A DNA stretch of 64,000 bases, taken from Balanoglossus misakiensis. Lineage: Eukaryota; Hemichordata. Made by a program: the position numbers and the translations under genes. The stretch covers positions 1,178,001 to 1,242,000 of the forward strand of contig CM082576.2 of the NCBI GenBank assembly GCA_040954595.2, read 5' to 3'. This document shows, one piece after another, positions 1 through 16,000 of the stretch; positions within the stretch are counted from its first letter, which is position 1, and each line of letters opens with the position of its first letter. The notes beneath the pieces were generated by a model. It saw only the letters and a program-made list of their open reading frames with translations, had not been told where the DNA came from and made no database searches.

Positions 1-1064
1 TTCATGGAAATGGCAGAACTTGGTCAGCTGATCAGAAAGATGATAAAAGAGCGCAAATCTCAGATGCGCTCGCAACATCCTCCAACACCAGTCAACTAGA
101 CAAAGTAAAATTAAAGATATCTACCCCAGTTGCCATGGAAACAACTCTCTCATCATTGAATTCAAAACTGGAAGCCTGTCAGAGAGACCAGAGTGAGAGG
201 ATGGGATTAGCTGAGGCTGCAGCAGAGAAGACACTTTCAGTGGGGACACCAGAACGTCAAAATGTTGCCATAAGTGAAAATACCACTCAAGGAAAAACAC
301 AAGGAGATGGAAAAACAGGAAATTGTCCAGATATATCAGAACAAAAGGTGAAATTTACCGTCGGTGATAATTATGTCGGAAATGCTTCAAGTCAGGAAAT
401 GTCCAAAGAAGAAGAAAAAATGCCTGTGAAAAGATCAAGTCACTACAAGATTCTTCTGCGTTCCCACCATGTGTGCATGGATAGTTTGGACTCTGATGTC
501 TCATCTCAGGCTTCATTATCAACATCCATTGAAGAGATGACGTCTCCAACTAACAAAGTAGGTTTTGGACAAAACAATGGTGCTGAAAAATCTACAGAAT
601 CGGCGACAACCCACAATGACGTCAGAAATGGCCAGGTTTGGGCAACAACTCATAGACAAGACAAAATCCCCAAATTGGAGAAAAGTGACACCTTGAATGT
701 GCCTCAACAAAGTGATGATTTGTTGGAACGTAAGCCAACACCAAAACTGGGACAGTTATCAAACCCTTCTTCTGGCAGTTCTAGCCAGGAGAGACCAGTC
801 ACGCCTGCTGTCATTATAAGTGTTCATGGTAATGATGATGAAGTTGAAGAGAATAGCGACAAGAAAACTGACTATGTTTGGAACAGGAATGGGAATAGGA
901 ACAGTATGTTGGGACCAAGCGAAGACTGGCAGGACATTCCACGAATTGGTACTTTGTCTCGCAAACTCTCAAGCGCCAGCACCATTTCAACTCTTAGTCG
1001 AGATGATTCAGAAGATTATATTAGTAGTGATGATGTTATTACTCCAGATGGTGAACCAGGAATG
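1..1064 (+). CDS. ITPKB: ITPK N-terminal exon 1a (long Ser/Thr-rich exon, 5' partial)
   Basis: The frame is open from position 3 and ends at donor AATG|gtaagt in phase 0. An ATG at 135 has a very good Kozak context (gccATGG) and would give 310 residues. The 44 codons before it are also open and of similar Ser/Asp/Lys-rich composition, so the true start may lie outside the window. The segment is polar and low in complexity, probably disordered. Near its end, [10 protein letters not shown] (about residues 281-290 from the Met) followed by [10 protein letters not shown] resembles the Ser-rich stretch just before the kinase core in vertebrate ITPKB, which is the main reason for linking this distant exon (about 31 kb upstream) to the kinase. 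The reading frame continues into the intron to a stop at 1193; that tail is intronic and should not be annotated as coding. Confidence 0.75.
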
Positions 1065-4000
1065 GTAAGTGCTGTTGGATTTTCTCTATTTCAGCTAACC
1101 TGTTACTCTGGAAATATTCAGTCCTGTGTGGGCGCTCCAGCTCGTTGCCTAAGACCCTTTCTAGGCATTGCCGGAGCTCCTGCAAATGACTGAATCTTTC
1201 AATCTACTAACCTGTCACCTCTCCATGAAGGGAATGGTGTACTGTTTACCACTTGCAGAATAATATGCAGGTCATTTACCATTTACCGGTTGATGCAGTA
1301 TCCCATATTCGCCTATTAATTGAAAATAGTACAGCCTGATTGGCCAGACTGATGTATTCAGCCTACCAATAAGAAAGTTATGTTCAAATCATAAATGTTC
1401 TCATCAAGCTGTGATACATGCATCAACAGAAAAAACGGAATGACCATAAATGACTTGTTTGTTGAATTTTATGAGGAAGTCGCCATTTATGATCAGGTGG
1501 AAGTTGTTCTAGTGTAACTGGGTATGAGGGATTTTTTTATAACTCTATGCAAGTTCTCTTTCCAAAAAAGATTTTGTGGAGCTATTAATTATTGACTCAA
1601 AATTCAGGGTTTAACTGTCAACATAACTTGTACATCAGACTACCATAAGAACTTGGTCTTTAGATCCCTTAGCATCATTACTGTAAGGAATTGCACTCTC
1701 TACTTGTGGTTGAAAATAGAGTTTCTCAACAAAATAATGAGGGATCATCTGTCACATGCTTTGAACAGAAGGATTAAACTTGTCTCCTGCTTTCTGTGTG
1801 ACTCCAATCAAAGCACTAATAGGCAAGTTTGAATCTTGCACTGTGTAACGTTTACATAATATTGCCACAAGTATGCTGGTAGTATATTGAGAACACAAAT
1901 ACTTCAGACATGCACAGAGATGACCTTCTTTGAGTAACAAGGGCCAGGATGTGATACATAAAAAACAGATGCACAGATGTGAGGGACTTTTGTCCCTAGA
2001 GTTACAAATGGACATGAATCCAGGTATACCTCTATGATAATGTGAATTTCTGTTCAACCCGTTGTTTGGGTTAGATTGGCTGACAACCACTTGTGATTGT
2101 AGTTGCAGATAGCAGAAGATCACAAACAGCTCCCATGAAATAAAAATAACTTTGGTATTGTCAAAATATAGCAGCATTTGTCTCTTTCAAGGTGCACTGT
2201 GGAGATTGAACATTATTTCAAACCCACCATTATTTCAGCTTTGATTCCTGATACATAGAACTAACACAGCAATTGTTAACAATTGGCTTGCATTATACAT
2301 GTATGGTGTGAAATGGTAGTTTTTAACCAGTATGTGACCTGTTTATTTGAAGCAGCCACAGTTTATTTGATCATCTTTTTACGTCAATGATTTGATTCAG
2401 CAACGGTTTATTTGATTCAGCAAATGTGTGATGATACTGTAGTGACTAATCAAATTGTTCACCCCCCAGTTTCAATTGCACTGTGAAAAATTTAACAAAT
2501 CTGACAGTTTCATAAAATAGTTTTATGTGGTTAAATCTTTACATATTGTATTTGAATTCTATGAAATGTACATACTCATGTACAACAATTCTATAAATAG
2601 AAGCTGAAAGTCAACAACAAACAGATGATATATCACTAAAATAAATGCAAATGATATTATCACCAGGATATACATGTACTACACACATATCACAAGATAT
2701 GGCTCCCATTTCTAGCTTTGTGTAGGTCAGAGTTGAATGCCACAGTATCCCACAAAAGAAGCTATCTGCATTTGACTTGTAGATACATGTACAGCGTAGT
2801 TCTTACAAAAATGAATATTTCACCCACTGGCCTGTTAAGTAATATATTACAATTGGTGTTAAAAGTCATCAGAATGTTCATCGCATGCAAAGAGAGTGGT
2901 ATTAAAAGAAATCAAATGGGCAGAAAATCAATATCTTCATGTTTGGTGATAAAATGACTGTCAGAGTTGTTTACTATCAATTCAGAATGCAAATTCAATT
3001 TGCCAGTAGCTTTTAATCCAAGCTGTCAGAACCAATATGTCAAAATTATATAAACGGCATCAATTTAGAGATTTAATATTTTATCTCCTTGCATCACATA
3101 TGTTACATACAATGGATTGACTGCACAAGTAGGGGTTGGTGAAGTGGATGATTTGTACACAGTGATAACATCTATAGCATGGTAATGATGCATTAAATTA
3201 GGGCAGCTAGGTTGGAGATAAGAGTGGACAAAAACAACAGGCTATTCCCAACTGGATACTTTCGCCCCAAAGGAACACCTTCTGCCATCCCTCTCCACTT
3301 TAACAATTACCTCCCCCTCCCTCCCGGTTTCACAGCGCCCGATTTTAAGATTTTGCTGAATATTTTTGAGCTTAGCTGCAACCCTGGGGAAGGCATACAA
3401 TGACGTTTATTGACTCTGTGATTTCTTATCTCTGGATAGCAGGAGTGCAGTCTATTCTTGGAGTCCTTCAGACGTCTTGATATCACTATTAGAAAATGTA
3501 GAGGTATCAAAGTCTGGTCCTTTCTGTCAAGTGAACATATATCATGATCAAAGTATGTTATCTGCTATCCAGATTACTAACTTTGATAATGGTGAGAGTG
3601 TCCAGCTATGGCTTTGTCAACTCTCTGCCTTAAAAAAAATGTTGAGGTCTGCAATTCCAGTTAGGACTACACTAAAATCAGGTACTTTAAGAAGACAGTT
3701 ATCATGACAGATATTGCTCTGGGAGAACACTGCACATTCGATTCTTTGAAGTGTGGGTCATTTTATGTCTTTAATGTAATATATTAAATGTAAAATTAAA
3801 ATGACATGTTATGTAAATGTATTATAATAATATTATATGACATTGTATTTGAATGGACTGAAAAGCAGATGACAGAGATATTTACATACTGGGCTTTTAC
3901 TTTGGGTGTAATTAAAAACCTGCAAGCCTGCTGCAGGCAAAACAGCATTTTATAACTTCTGAAATGAAACAGAAATATGAAATCAAATTAATTTAATGTG

Positions 4001-7000
4001 AATAAACAGCCACTTGACGCAGACTGACACACTCTTAAAATGAATCTTTAGCAGTTATGAAGGTCAAATGTTCAGAAGATATTTCTGAGGCTTTTCAAAT
4101 TGTCTATGGCTTCCGATGTTCGCAGGTCTGATTGTCAATCAACTAACGCTCAGTCACTGCATGCGTCAGCTGTTTCTGAAAACTAGAGTTTCCCTTTTAA
4201 TTTGTCTGAAGGTGGCAGTGGGAGAGACCAAATATTCTATCAGATTAATATCTAAATAAGTTGAATATTAAATAGCTATTGTCATGATAGTGAGATGAAT
4301 TATTATGATGACTTATCTTTTGATTGGCATTCATGATGGGCATTAGATTATTTACAGATATCTGTATCAGAGCTAAGAAAACAGAAGAAGGTTTTGGGGT
4401 GGTGTGTGATATCTATCCTCATTAGTATCATGCACACTACATGTGTATCTACTGGTTTGATTACCTTTTGATACCATTTTGTATGGAAAAGCCATCAGAG
4501 ATGTAGTATTGGCTGCCTCAACTGAAGACATAATTGCCTATTGGTTTAACACTATGCCGTACTGTAGTTATTGAAGGATCGATCACCAATGATAACCAAT
4601 TGATATAAGGTTTGTTGAGAAGTTGGAATCAGCAGAAATCAATGGGTTATTTGCTGTAAATTTTGATAGTTTTGTTCTGTGTTTCTTGTTGTACGTACTA
4701 CGTACGCCAAGTTGAAAGAACCAGTATTTAGCTGGTCATACAGATCACAGTCTACTGTATGCAAAGCCACTGGTTTTCTTCTGTCTTTGTTATGAGAATT
4801 CCTGTTAAACTTTACGTTGGCAATCTGAATACAGGACATTAACTCAAGTGTTCTCCCCAGGAATTTCTGATAGAGTATTGGCTAATTAGCATATTAATAC
4901 AATGGGTTGTTATGGTAATGAGTTTGTTGTTTTTCCAAAATTAAAGGGTATTGTATCAGGAGTGGTCTGGGGAAAACACTGATGCATATAGAGAAACAAT
5001 CACCGTCACATCGACAACATTTGTTTAATGGGAGAGGTTTCTAATGGTCAGCCACATTTTTCACTAAGACATGTTTCCTAACAGCATGAGATAACTCAGC
5101 TTGTCTGAGAACTTTAGTAAGTTGGGCCAAACTTGATGTGTAAAGCACAGCACTACCTTAAGTAGTCTGCATTATGAGTTGATAAAGTAGACTAATTTAG
5201 GGATTAAAGTCCAAGTTTTGTTAGCGGGAGAGGAGGTCCTTTGACATACTCTATGAAGTCGTCCGTTGAGAATTGAATTTCCAAAACAAGTCTTGGTCCT
5301 CTTACAGAAAATTAGAAATCAATGATGCATGAAAACCAGACATTTGAACCCTAAATTTCAATCCTTGAAAATAATTGTTTGGCTTGTGCCTTGGCTTGTG
5401 TAATGAATAAGATCGCATAATAATGCATGTAATGATTTTTGGCCAAGATGCATCTAAGCTACATGTACATGTAGTGTCTGTTAGTTTATCCCCAATGAAC
5501 AGGAGATGTTTTTCAAAAAAATTCAGAACCATACAACTTGCAAACTGTGCATTCAATAACATGGGCAATTTGCCCCAAGATATACCGGTACATGTACGTG
5601 ATAAAGTAAACATGATTGAAATCCATGATTGAGTGAAATGACCTGGCAGTACTACAGTGGCACACAGGTCAGTATTTCATGTTCACAAGAGTTGAACTGG
5701 CACAGGTTTTGTGTTCCTTTATGGTATAAACTAACTGTTATATCATTGTGCCTTAAATCTACATACGAAAAGAGAGAGAATGACATGAAAAAGTTTTAGA
5801 TTGCCGTAAAGGCTTTATTAGTGATTCCATATTCACTGCACTTTCAGTCACCTCTTAATTGTGGTAAAAAATTCTCACTTCTGTGAATTGTTGACAGTTA
5901 GGCAGGCAGTCAAGTGTGTGTAAATGATTTGTGCTTTGAACTGAGAAGAAACAGAGTTGGCGGCATAGTGTCCTCAATAGAAATCCATGTGCTTACTCAA
6001 TCTCTTTTGAAATACTAGAGAAGGGCTTTCACAGACCCCGCCAGTGTATAGTGGATTGATGTCACCGCTATCTATTGTTGTGAACTGATGTTTTTATGCA
6101 CTGTGATCCAAAGCGCCTCGTCACTGAACACCTGAATCAGCAGTGAGGTTTTTAGGAAGTAATAAAGTTGAAACCAGTTTCTGTTTTGTTATTTTAGTTC
6201 TAATACTAAGCTTCAGTTACAGTGCAGGATGGCCTGTATGAGTATGGCAGAATGTCTGGCCTTGGGACCACATTCCCAGTCCGCCATACTCTCAGACAAG
6301 TGGCAATTATGAGAACTTTATGCCCCAGCCCCATAGGATATTGTTACAGCCACCTAACCCTTCTAAGTGTATTTCTCTGAAATTACCGCATTTTACTGTG
6401 TTCCTAATCATCACTGTGTGCATTGATTAGGCACCTTACTCACAGGAAAACTTGTCCATATACAAATATTGCAGAGATACATGCCACACCCTAGCTTTCA
6501 CACCATTATAATTATTATGAATCAACCAGGAGATACAGGGGCACAGCTGTACAGGTATGTGACAAAGGGCAAGGTCAGAATTTTAGGTTGCATAACCCTT
6601 GGTGTGAGAGGTGGTGTTTTCTACAGCTTATGATAGTTTAGTCATGTGTCAAGTCATGTGTACATTTAAGTGGTTGATCTCCAGGGCTTCACTCAGTTGT
6701 TTCTTTCCAACCATTTCACCATCAGATTTGTAAATGTATGATTATGCTTTCAAAACTTTCACCTGATCTAATGTAGCGATGAAATAATGATAAAGATGCC
6801 TCCCCATAAAGTGTGTGTACCTAGTTGTGTTTCTTGTGTCATACCATTGTACATCTGTGGATTTGCACATGCATGTTAATTGCTGTCAGATGAACACTGT
6901 GAAAACATTAGACTCAGGAGATATACCATTGCATAACACACCTTCAGGTACATGCATTCTGTGCAACTGTGTGTTGATATGACAACTTTGGTCTCGTGTG

Positions 7001-10000
7001 CCAGTGATTGAAGTTTGAGCTTCCATTCATTGCCTCCTTTTTAAATGACATTCACTGTCGTATCGATTGTGGTGATATTGTTACATGTTTGATCAGTGAC
7101 TATACAAAGGTCAGGAAAGCAATTATATTGAGCATATAGTGTTTAGTCTCCAATTTCAATGTTTTGAAACAGGAAGTGAAAGTTATATTTTGTATAAGTA
7201 CTGTTGTATTATATCTCACATTTTCCTTATGAAGGTCGTAGTTCTAGCTGTTGTCTTAATTGTGATACACTCTTCACCAAGTTGGGATAATATTATTTTA
7301 ATATCTACTGAAAAGCACCCATTTCCATCATCAGAAGATGTTGGAAAAAGTTTAAAGTTTGCTGCACCAAAAATCAACTCCAGCCAACAGTGATGTCACC
7401 TCTGGTTTGAACCTTTGAAGTAAACTAGTGTCTTGAAAAGCACACAGCACCACAGGTAATCCATCACTAAAATTGATTAAAAATTCATAAAGGTATTAAA
7501 AATTCAGTAATTCATATACATGTATAATTCCTCCAACATCTAACATGCATATAGCCATGGTAACAGTTATGGATACTGTGAGCACTCTTTCAAGTAATCA
7601 TGAACTGAAACCAGCAGACCATAACACTGCATTCATCTGAAACTTTCAGTATGACCAGTGTTTTCAACTGTGAGAGAGAAAATATTGAGGTTATGAATGG
7701 TATGAAAAAAGATATCATTTGTGTAAATGGTTAGTCTTCACACACATGTAGCCAAACACCAACAGTGTTTATCACAAAACAGTTTGGTTTGATGTAAAAT
7801 ATGCCACTGGGTTTTTGTTGCATCACATGTTGGGAATGCAAAGTAGTTTTGACGCATGATTGCATTGCAGTCACTAATAATGACCCAGGTCCAGTTCTAG
7901 TTGAGCTCCTTCTGTCACTTCATGCATGCTCTCCTTTTTACCCTTCTTTGATCTGCCAATTTTTTTTGGAATGTGTCAATATTTGCACTATACCACCACT
8001 CTACCATGCAGCAGCACTTGACAAACATTGTGGTGGTATCGAGACTTCATTATTTGATTGTGCTTTGCTGGATCTGTAAGGCAAAAAATTTACATTTACT
8101 TTTTCTTCTGGTCTTTTTAATACAAAAGATCAACTTGGCATACCTGTATTGATGGAGTTTGCTGAGTGAGTAATCTGAGTATGGAATACAGTGAAAGCAA
8201 CAAATCGGAGGAAGATTTTATTCTGAATTAAATCTCCAAGTTTATTGTGGAGAAAGTGACTAGAAAAATTTGTTGAAATTCAGTAAGGTCCGTGTGCATG
8301 TGACTGATAATAAGAATTTACCAGGTTTCAGATTGTAGACGTCATCAGGTTAGGTCATTAAAGTGAGATTGAGTCATTGAAATTGATCTGATAATGATTA
8401 ATGTAAGGATGTTCTTACTGGCAATCAATCTGAACTGCCATTTATAAAAGAAATGATTTAGTGTGAAATCCTACTTTCTTGGCAATTTGTTTCCTTCCTA
8501 GATAACATGAATTGAATCAACTTTTATTATTAATCAAGTTCAACTAGAATCTGTAAAGCCATGTCTGCTTTTCACAGAACTCAATAATCTTTTATGGGAG
8601 ACGTTGATAGGTTTCAATTTTTTTTAGTCACAACAATCAGGAAAATCATTGTGTGTTTTCCCCTATCTGTATTAAATTAATACCGGTAGTTATTGTGCTA
8701 TGAGCATTTAGTCCTAATTAGTGTATCCAATTTATTACCACTTAAAGTATTGATCGGCATGGTAACAGGGCATCCAGTGATACATGTATCGAGAATGTTG
8801 GGGAAAGTTTATTACGAAGATTTAATGGTTGATCTTGTCAGTCTCCAGGATACCTGTGTCACTGAAGGTTACTTAATGAGAAAGGAAGATGAATTGCCTT
8901 AAAGATGAAACAGGATCTTTTCAGTATCATTGTTGAGTTGAACCAAAAGAACTGGCTTTTTGTTGTTAGCCATAAAGACAGGAGACAATTTTATTTTTAC
9001 TAAAGAGTTCATTTGCATGTTATTATAGAGGAAACTGCACATTTAACAAGATCACAAATGATTTGTTTACCATATGTACAGTTTAACTATGATTTGACCT
9101 TTTAAAAAATCTTTTTTTTTGACATAGTTCCCTAATAGTGGCCATTTACCTGGTAGACCACTGTGGTTTGACTACCCTCATCATATATTTCTAGCTTTGT
9201 CTGAAGTGGTTGAGCCATCATAATTTTCTTCTGTTGATTGACATATCATACTGCCCTGTACAGACAAGGGTTCTGTGAGTGACGTATTGGGCAAGCTGTA
9301 GTCGAGTCTAGTACGTCACTCGCTGCACTTGAGTCCATACAGAGCCATATTTTGTGAATAACCCCTTTCTACATAAATACCCATTTTACGTCATTTGTGG
9401 GTTGAAGAGATGCACCACAATGTGAATGGAAACATTCAACCAAAAATAGAACATTTCAGTCACACTTCACACGCTCTATGTCACATGCGTATGCACACAC
9501 GTCATCCGTATTGGGACTACATGTAAATACAAATACAGCAATGTATTGTAGGATAGAACGCCATAGGTGTATAATAGTATATCTTTATCAATTATGCATC
9601 TTCATATTTACCGTGTATACATGATAATAAAGTGAAACAAAATTGAAGCCCAACAAGCATCATCATCGACATCTTGAAATTTAGCATTCATCAAGGAGAG
9701 CCTCAAAACTAAATTCAATTTTCCAGCATCAAACGAAATCCCTTAAACAGCAAAATCTGTGCATTGTCAAACCATAAACCAAGAAATATATATAACCCTG
9801 GGTCTGTTAGTAGATCACGCCGACTGTTACTGGGATGAGAATGGATAAGAAGTGTGGCCTTCATTTCAAGAGGGTGTGACACAAGTCATGTGATTATGAA
9901 AAGATCACAGCAACTCTGTGTGATTAAGGAACAGTGAAGATTTGACAATTCCAGAAATTGTCCAAATTTCAAATCTTCAAAAATTTTGTGGGGGATTTTT

Positions 10001-13000
10001 TTGTCAGACAACACGAATGACTATTATGAATAAACGATCCATGCAAACATGACCAAGATGTTTATGATATACCTACTGTAAGTAGGACAGATCATTTCCT
10101 GTATCAGTCAAGCAAATTTTGTCTCATTTTGACATTTTCAAGTACACTTTGATCATATCATATGAGAAGTATCTTTGCCCTATGGGTGTATATTTTATGT
10201 CACAAGTTTGGAAGTACCACCCTCACTCAGAACATAAATTATTTACATTTTTTCATCTGTCATATTTATGTAGTCCCAGGGATGCCATTTCTTACTTAAT
10301 CTGATCTTCTTCAGCGCATATCAAGGCACTGCAATGCAATAATATACAGCCGTAATAAAACCAGCAGCATTACTGAAAAACGCAATCAGCAAATGGAGGA
10401 CTTGATGTCTTTGCAATTGGCAAATCCTGTCCAGAAGCGGATTTGCGAGGTCATCCATATTGGCATCTGCACGGTGTGTGAGTCCTCTGTAAAGTGGCAT
10501 ATATATGAAAACTTGAATTATTTAAGAGGTTTTATTTATTATCTCTTTCCCAGGGATGCTATATATTTCATGCATCCTTGAGAGCTGTGAATGTATTGAG
10601 AGACTACAATACAACATCATTTGATTAGCTCAAAGCCTTTGGGATGTGATGCTTGTATAGTATTGTGCTTGTACCATTGCACCAGGACCGTGTTTACCTC
10701 ATTTGTAATTATACTTACCCCTGATGACACCATTTCTCAAATAAGCCTAACCTAATTTACAAAACATTAAGAACCAAATATAAAAACAACAGAACTGAAC
10801 TGAACATGCAGCAGGGTGCATTTGGAACCTTGTCGGCATAGCAACCAATATGTGCCCTGAATCCCCAAGTAACCCTGAAAATTGCTAAAAAAAACACAAG
10901 CCTAGAATTTGAAGGTCTTGAATCTAATTTTCCCAAATGCATGGATTTAGTATAACTACATGGTAATCATCTTTGCCCTGTTGTCAGTACCAGTTTATAA
11001 AGACAAGCATGGAAGAAACAGGTCAGTCAGCTTTAAGTACAGGCAATCAACATCACCCTGCCATGTCAGTGACAATTGGTAAACCAGAATGGTCACCATG
11101 TCGCTCAACACCACTGACTGACTGACTGACTGACTGACCGACTGACTCCACACCTGAACACACCAAATCCTGCCAACCTCGGTCAACACCCAGAGTTCTA
11201 GCAGACGACTTGTATTGCAACTTATGCCTGGCCTAAAGGCACTGCAAAATCCCAGCAACACAAGCAGATCAAGTTGATACATACTGCCAGCAATAAATGA
11301 GAAAAGCACACCAAGATGTCATTCAACAATCAGGAAGCTGGTATGAACTTTACAAGAAGATTATGGTCAGAATGTGTAATATAATTATGAGCATGGTCTC
11401 TATGGAAACAAATATTTCTATTTCTGATGTATAGCAGAAAGAAATCAAGCATATTCATGTCTTGCCTGCTAACTGCCAATTATCAAGAGATCCAATATTT
11501 CAGGTAGATGTTGTTGTCAGAGATCTTTGGCCATCATTGAATCCTTTTCCATTGAACTCAAACAGGTGTACAGTGCAGACATCCAGATGTCAACAATTGC
11601 CACAGTCAAACAGTTGTGTAATGTTGAACTTTGAGATAATTATCCTACTTTGCCTCATCCTTGAGTTTGTGTTATTCAGATGGTTACCATGATGGCTAAT
11701 TCATCTCGGCCATTAGCCAGTGGAAGTCTCCATTAGCATGTGATTCTAGCCTTTTGTTTTGTAAGTCACAAAGGTCATTGGTCTATGGAGCATTCTTTGC
11801 TTCAATGATCAGATTGATTAGTAGTTTAGCCAGACGTCTGGAAGTACAGGTAGTATAGCCCCAAGGTTCCGGGTTTACATACACTCTATTGATTTTTCTG
11901 ATCTTATTTACAGAATATGTAGTCTTGCAATAAATCACAGGACAGCCTTGTAATGATCTTCCTTATCTTGTAACATCATCCTACTGGTTGTATTCTTATG
12001 ATCCAACTGTCATTCCCAAAACTGTTTGAGTGTCGATACATTGTAAATGTGCTTGACATAAGAAAGTAGTCTGTGATGCACCTTTGTTTGACTTGTTAGT
12101 AGATGTATCTTTGAAAGAAAAAGCCACAGAGAATGTGAAGGCACAGAATGTCTCTAGTCTTGAAACAAACATTTGCACATCCATTAAATTTGCATACTGT
12201 ATTTAATTTTCTGAGCACAAACAACTTAACTTGTCTTTTGTAGAAAGATGGCATATCCTCTGGTAAAGTGTACACGTATTGAATACAAAGTCAACAGTAG
12301 CTATTGATTAGCAGCTGTTGATGTTGATGAAATATTGACTTACAATGTTCGCCATTTGCCATCATTCATCCAGTATTCATGCAGGTGTACATGTATCAAG
12401 CTTCATACAGGTGTTTTGTTACTATAAAGGGCATTGAAATTTGATTACTTAGTGTCACAGTTTTCGTAAATTGAATGATGTTGAATAAGAATCCCAGGGG
12501 ATTGTCCCTGCAAGATTGATGGATGGATGATCTCTTGAGAGTGTGTGCAGTCATATATGTACTGAAGTGATGTGTTACATGTAACACAGAACTCAGTTTA
12601 CACATAAACCCAGAGCCTATGGTTTACATAACAATCCTGTTGGGTGGAGTTTAATCATGTACATTGTACCCTGCATTGTACACTGTGTTGAAGTGGTCAT
12701 TATATACTTGTGGGACACATTAATCACACATCTACATGTATGATACGTTCAATTGTTTTGGAGAGTGGTTGCGTGCTTGATCAATAAAACATTTCAGTCA
12801 TATACTTGTGTGATGCAGTGTGTATCACATAGCTTTTCTGAATTTGAGTGATAAAATCATGTGTTAGTGAGATACAATATAATAAGCAAGTTCAGATTCA
12901 AGTCAGGACCTCAATCTAATATTTGTTTTAAAATTATTCTACCAACATTCCTTGCCAGTAATCCCACTTCATCAAGGTAAACAATCTGAGAAGATAGTCT

Positions 13001-16000
13001 TAGCTAGGCTAAGGTTATTCTCTCTTCCCAAACAGTACATGCAGTCACATGTATATCTGCCACCCTGGTCTAACTTAATACTTACCCCGTAATCAAATTC
13101 TCATATATTTTCATTTGTTTGCACACCACATGCATAATTGTTTTGTATAAAGCATTACTCACGTTAATAATTAAGTGTTCTGATTGCAGCATACAAGAAG
13201 GCTTAAAACATGACCCAGTATGCTATTTATTATAGTTGTTGAAATGCATTAATTATTGCTCTACATTGTTTGCCAATTCTTAAAGACATCTATGTAATAC
13301 ATGAATGTATATGAGCAATATTTCAGGATGCAGCATCCAAAACAGTGTGGGTGTCAATTGCTAATGGAATCATCATGAAGCAACAAGCTGTATTTGTTTT
13401 ATTTATTTATAAATGACAACATACCAGCATCTCATTCAGACCCAGGCCTATTAATAGATTTTCAGTTAACAATTCACCACCATGGAATATGTACTGGAAA
13501 ATTGCAATAGAAGTTATGGCTACATAGTCAGTATGTAGACCTAACAGTGGACATGTGACAATCGTTGGATATTCTTCTGTGAATTGGTTTGATTCAAGGT
13601 CTTGAAGTCACTTGTTGCAGTTACTCTCATTTTGTGTCACTCCAGTTTGGATGTTTGTGGTGCTATGCGCTCTCTCAAATTCTTTGCTGACTCTTTAACA
13701 TGACATGGAATCTGTGCGCTAACCCATTCACCCCGTTCTCTGTATTCAAAGACCCAACATTCCCAAGTTAGGTGGAGATAAGATGGAACATATGGCATTC
13801 CATACTTCAAGAAGAAAAAGCTCAACTTTTTTTGCAATTTGTACTGGTAGAATTTTTTTAAAAGGGGCAAATGCCCTGAAGTCACCACCCATACATGTGC
13901 TAAATATAGATTGGGATTGACGTCACTAGAGGCTTAGAGTAAATAATTTACCCAGTAACCAGTAAGTTTGGGGGTATGCCATCTTCTTAATGGTTCTGTG
14001 AAGCCATTGATTTAGTGGCCTATGACGTACCTCACTGCTCAATCACTCCTTCATATGCCAACTCAGAAAGAAAACATTTATTCAATCCTCAAAACCAAGA
14101 CTAGCAAGTTGAACTCGATGGTTTAGAGTTGAGGAATCAACTTTGCTGTGACTTCTTGTGTTTATATTGAACTCTGTACTTGTTAGTGACCTTGTCAGGG
14201 TGTGTGAGTAGGGTGTAATATAATATTAGCATTGGGTCAACAAGGATCTCAAATGTGTGCACTTGCTGTGGTAATATAAGTGGAACAGAAATATCACAAA
14301 TGTATGAACCTGATATTCACACTCAAATTATGTAGGGTGTTGTAAAGTAAAACCTGTACAAACCAAAGCAGGTAACATTATATTCACCTTTCAAGCTCAC
14401 CTGAGTGATTCTATAATAATTCACCAGATATAAATACATATCTTTTGCATGTACGGTAAACCGATATTTCATCATTATATAAATTTGTACCATGCTGCCT
14501 GCATGTAGACCAGCTACATTCGCAGTTCTGGATGTGGCAGCCTGGGTCTTGTGACCTGTAATGAAACTGGCAGTAGATTCAAATTAATGTTATTTGCCTG
14601 CAAATTAATCTTCTATAATTGTGTCAGTTACAAGGCAGTTTAATGACTGAATAGCAAGTAATGTGACTTTTAAGTATTAATAAAGACATTAATTTGTTCT
14701 CTTGTGAAGATGATATGTATTGTGCTTTTTAGGGTCAAATCCATGGGGGGTCTCCACTCATACTCCGTAGACAACAAACAGCAACTGAATATTTTATACT
14801 TTAGGATGAACCGTAGGTTATTATCATCAAATAATCAGTAGTATTACAAGGCAGAATGGGAAAAGATGGCCATGCATGTTTATCAATTTGTTTACCTTTT
14901 GTGTAGTGTAGAATTCAGAGAACAGATGGACAGGTTCCCTGGAGAGTCTATTCAGCAGATATGCTCACGTCAGACATAAAGAAATCCAAAACATGTTTTC
15001 TGAACTGAGTGATTTCACTGTAGAAGAGCTCTTTTGATTGACCTTGTAGATGTGTTTGTTTATTTTTAACATCCTCAAAAATACATTGTGATGTTTTCTT
15101 GTAAATGTTCTAGTCATAAAGCTCCCAGGAATTACCTTTTCACCTGAAAACATAAAAGAGGTGCATTTGGACATTTACTGAGATTTATTATTATGTTGAT
15201 CTGCTGACTGGAATACATGTATACTGAATCACTGATTTCCAGAACTCAACTCACAGTTTTGTGACCAAAGATAAAACCCTCTTTTGAAGTTTCACCTTTG
15301 AGATTGATCCTCGGCAAATAAAGCAATCTTGTTTCATGCCGTGTCTCTGGGATGTTTATCATTCAGTCAAAATGTATGTCAACAGGTTATAATCGTGTAT
15401 TATTGATTTTTTTCTTTTATGGTACATGTACTTCAGGTTCATTTGCATAAAATAGAACTGATACTCAGTACATATCATGTGATATGGATTGGTTCATTGT
15501 GTGATTAATGTGTTACCTTGAAACTGATAAAGCTGAAACAAATAACAAAAAAGTATATCATAAAGCTAGTAAAAAATATTACTTTCCTCAATGTCAACTG
15601 AACTCAGTCGTAATCAGTTTATCTGTAAATAGTTGGATGGATATGGAGGGTACATATATTACTAAAAATGGATCCCTTTTCATGTCTTGCTAACACAAAT
15701 GGTGTGAGTGACCAGAAAATACTTCTGGTTCACTTAAAACCCCACATTTTTGCAAGTGAAAACAGATGTAGTTGAAAAATGACTCTTGGTTTATTGCAAT
15801 TAAGTTTCTGCAAAAGTGCCACTTGGTGGCGCTATTAAAATACACAAAGTACAGAGCATGTCTCACCGCATGAGACATGCACTCAGGTAGAAATTTTACT
15901 ATCTTCACATGACTTGTGATAGATATCAAATGCAAACATTGTCCCATAAAATGACATGTCTCATTAAAGCAGACAAAGAAAAAACCTTTGGAGAAAGACA

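Noticed and set aside
820-1068. 82-codon + strand frame inside exon 1a
   Set aside because: Alternative-frame shadow; the long Ser-rich frame carries the ITPKB-like LSRKLSS segment.
1752-2177. 141-codon minus-strand frame
   Set aside because: No similarity recognised, no flanking gene structure, composition like the surrounding AT-rich intron.
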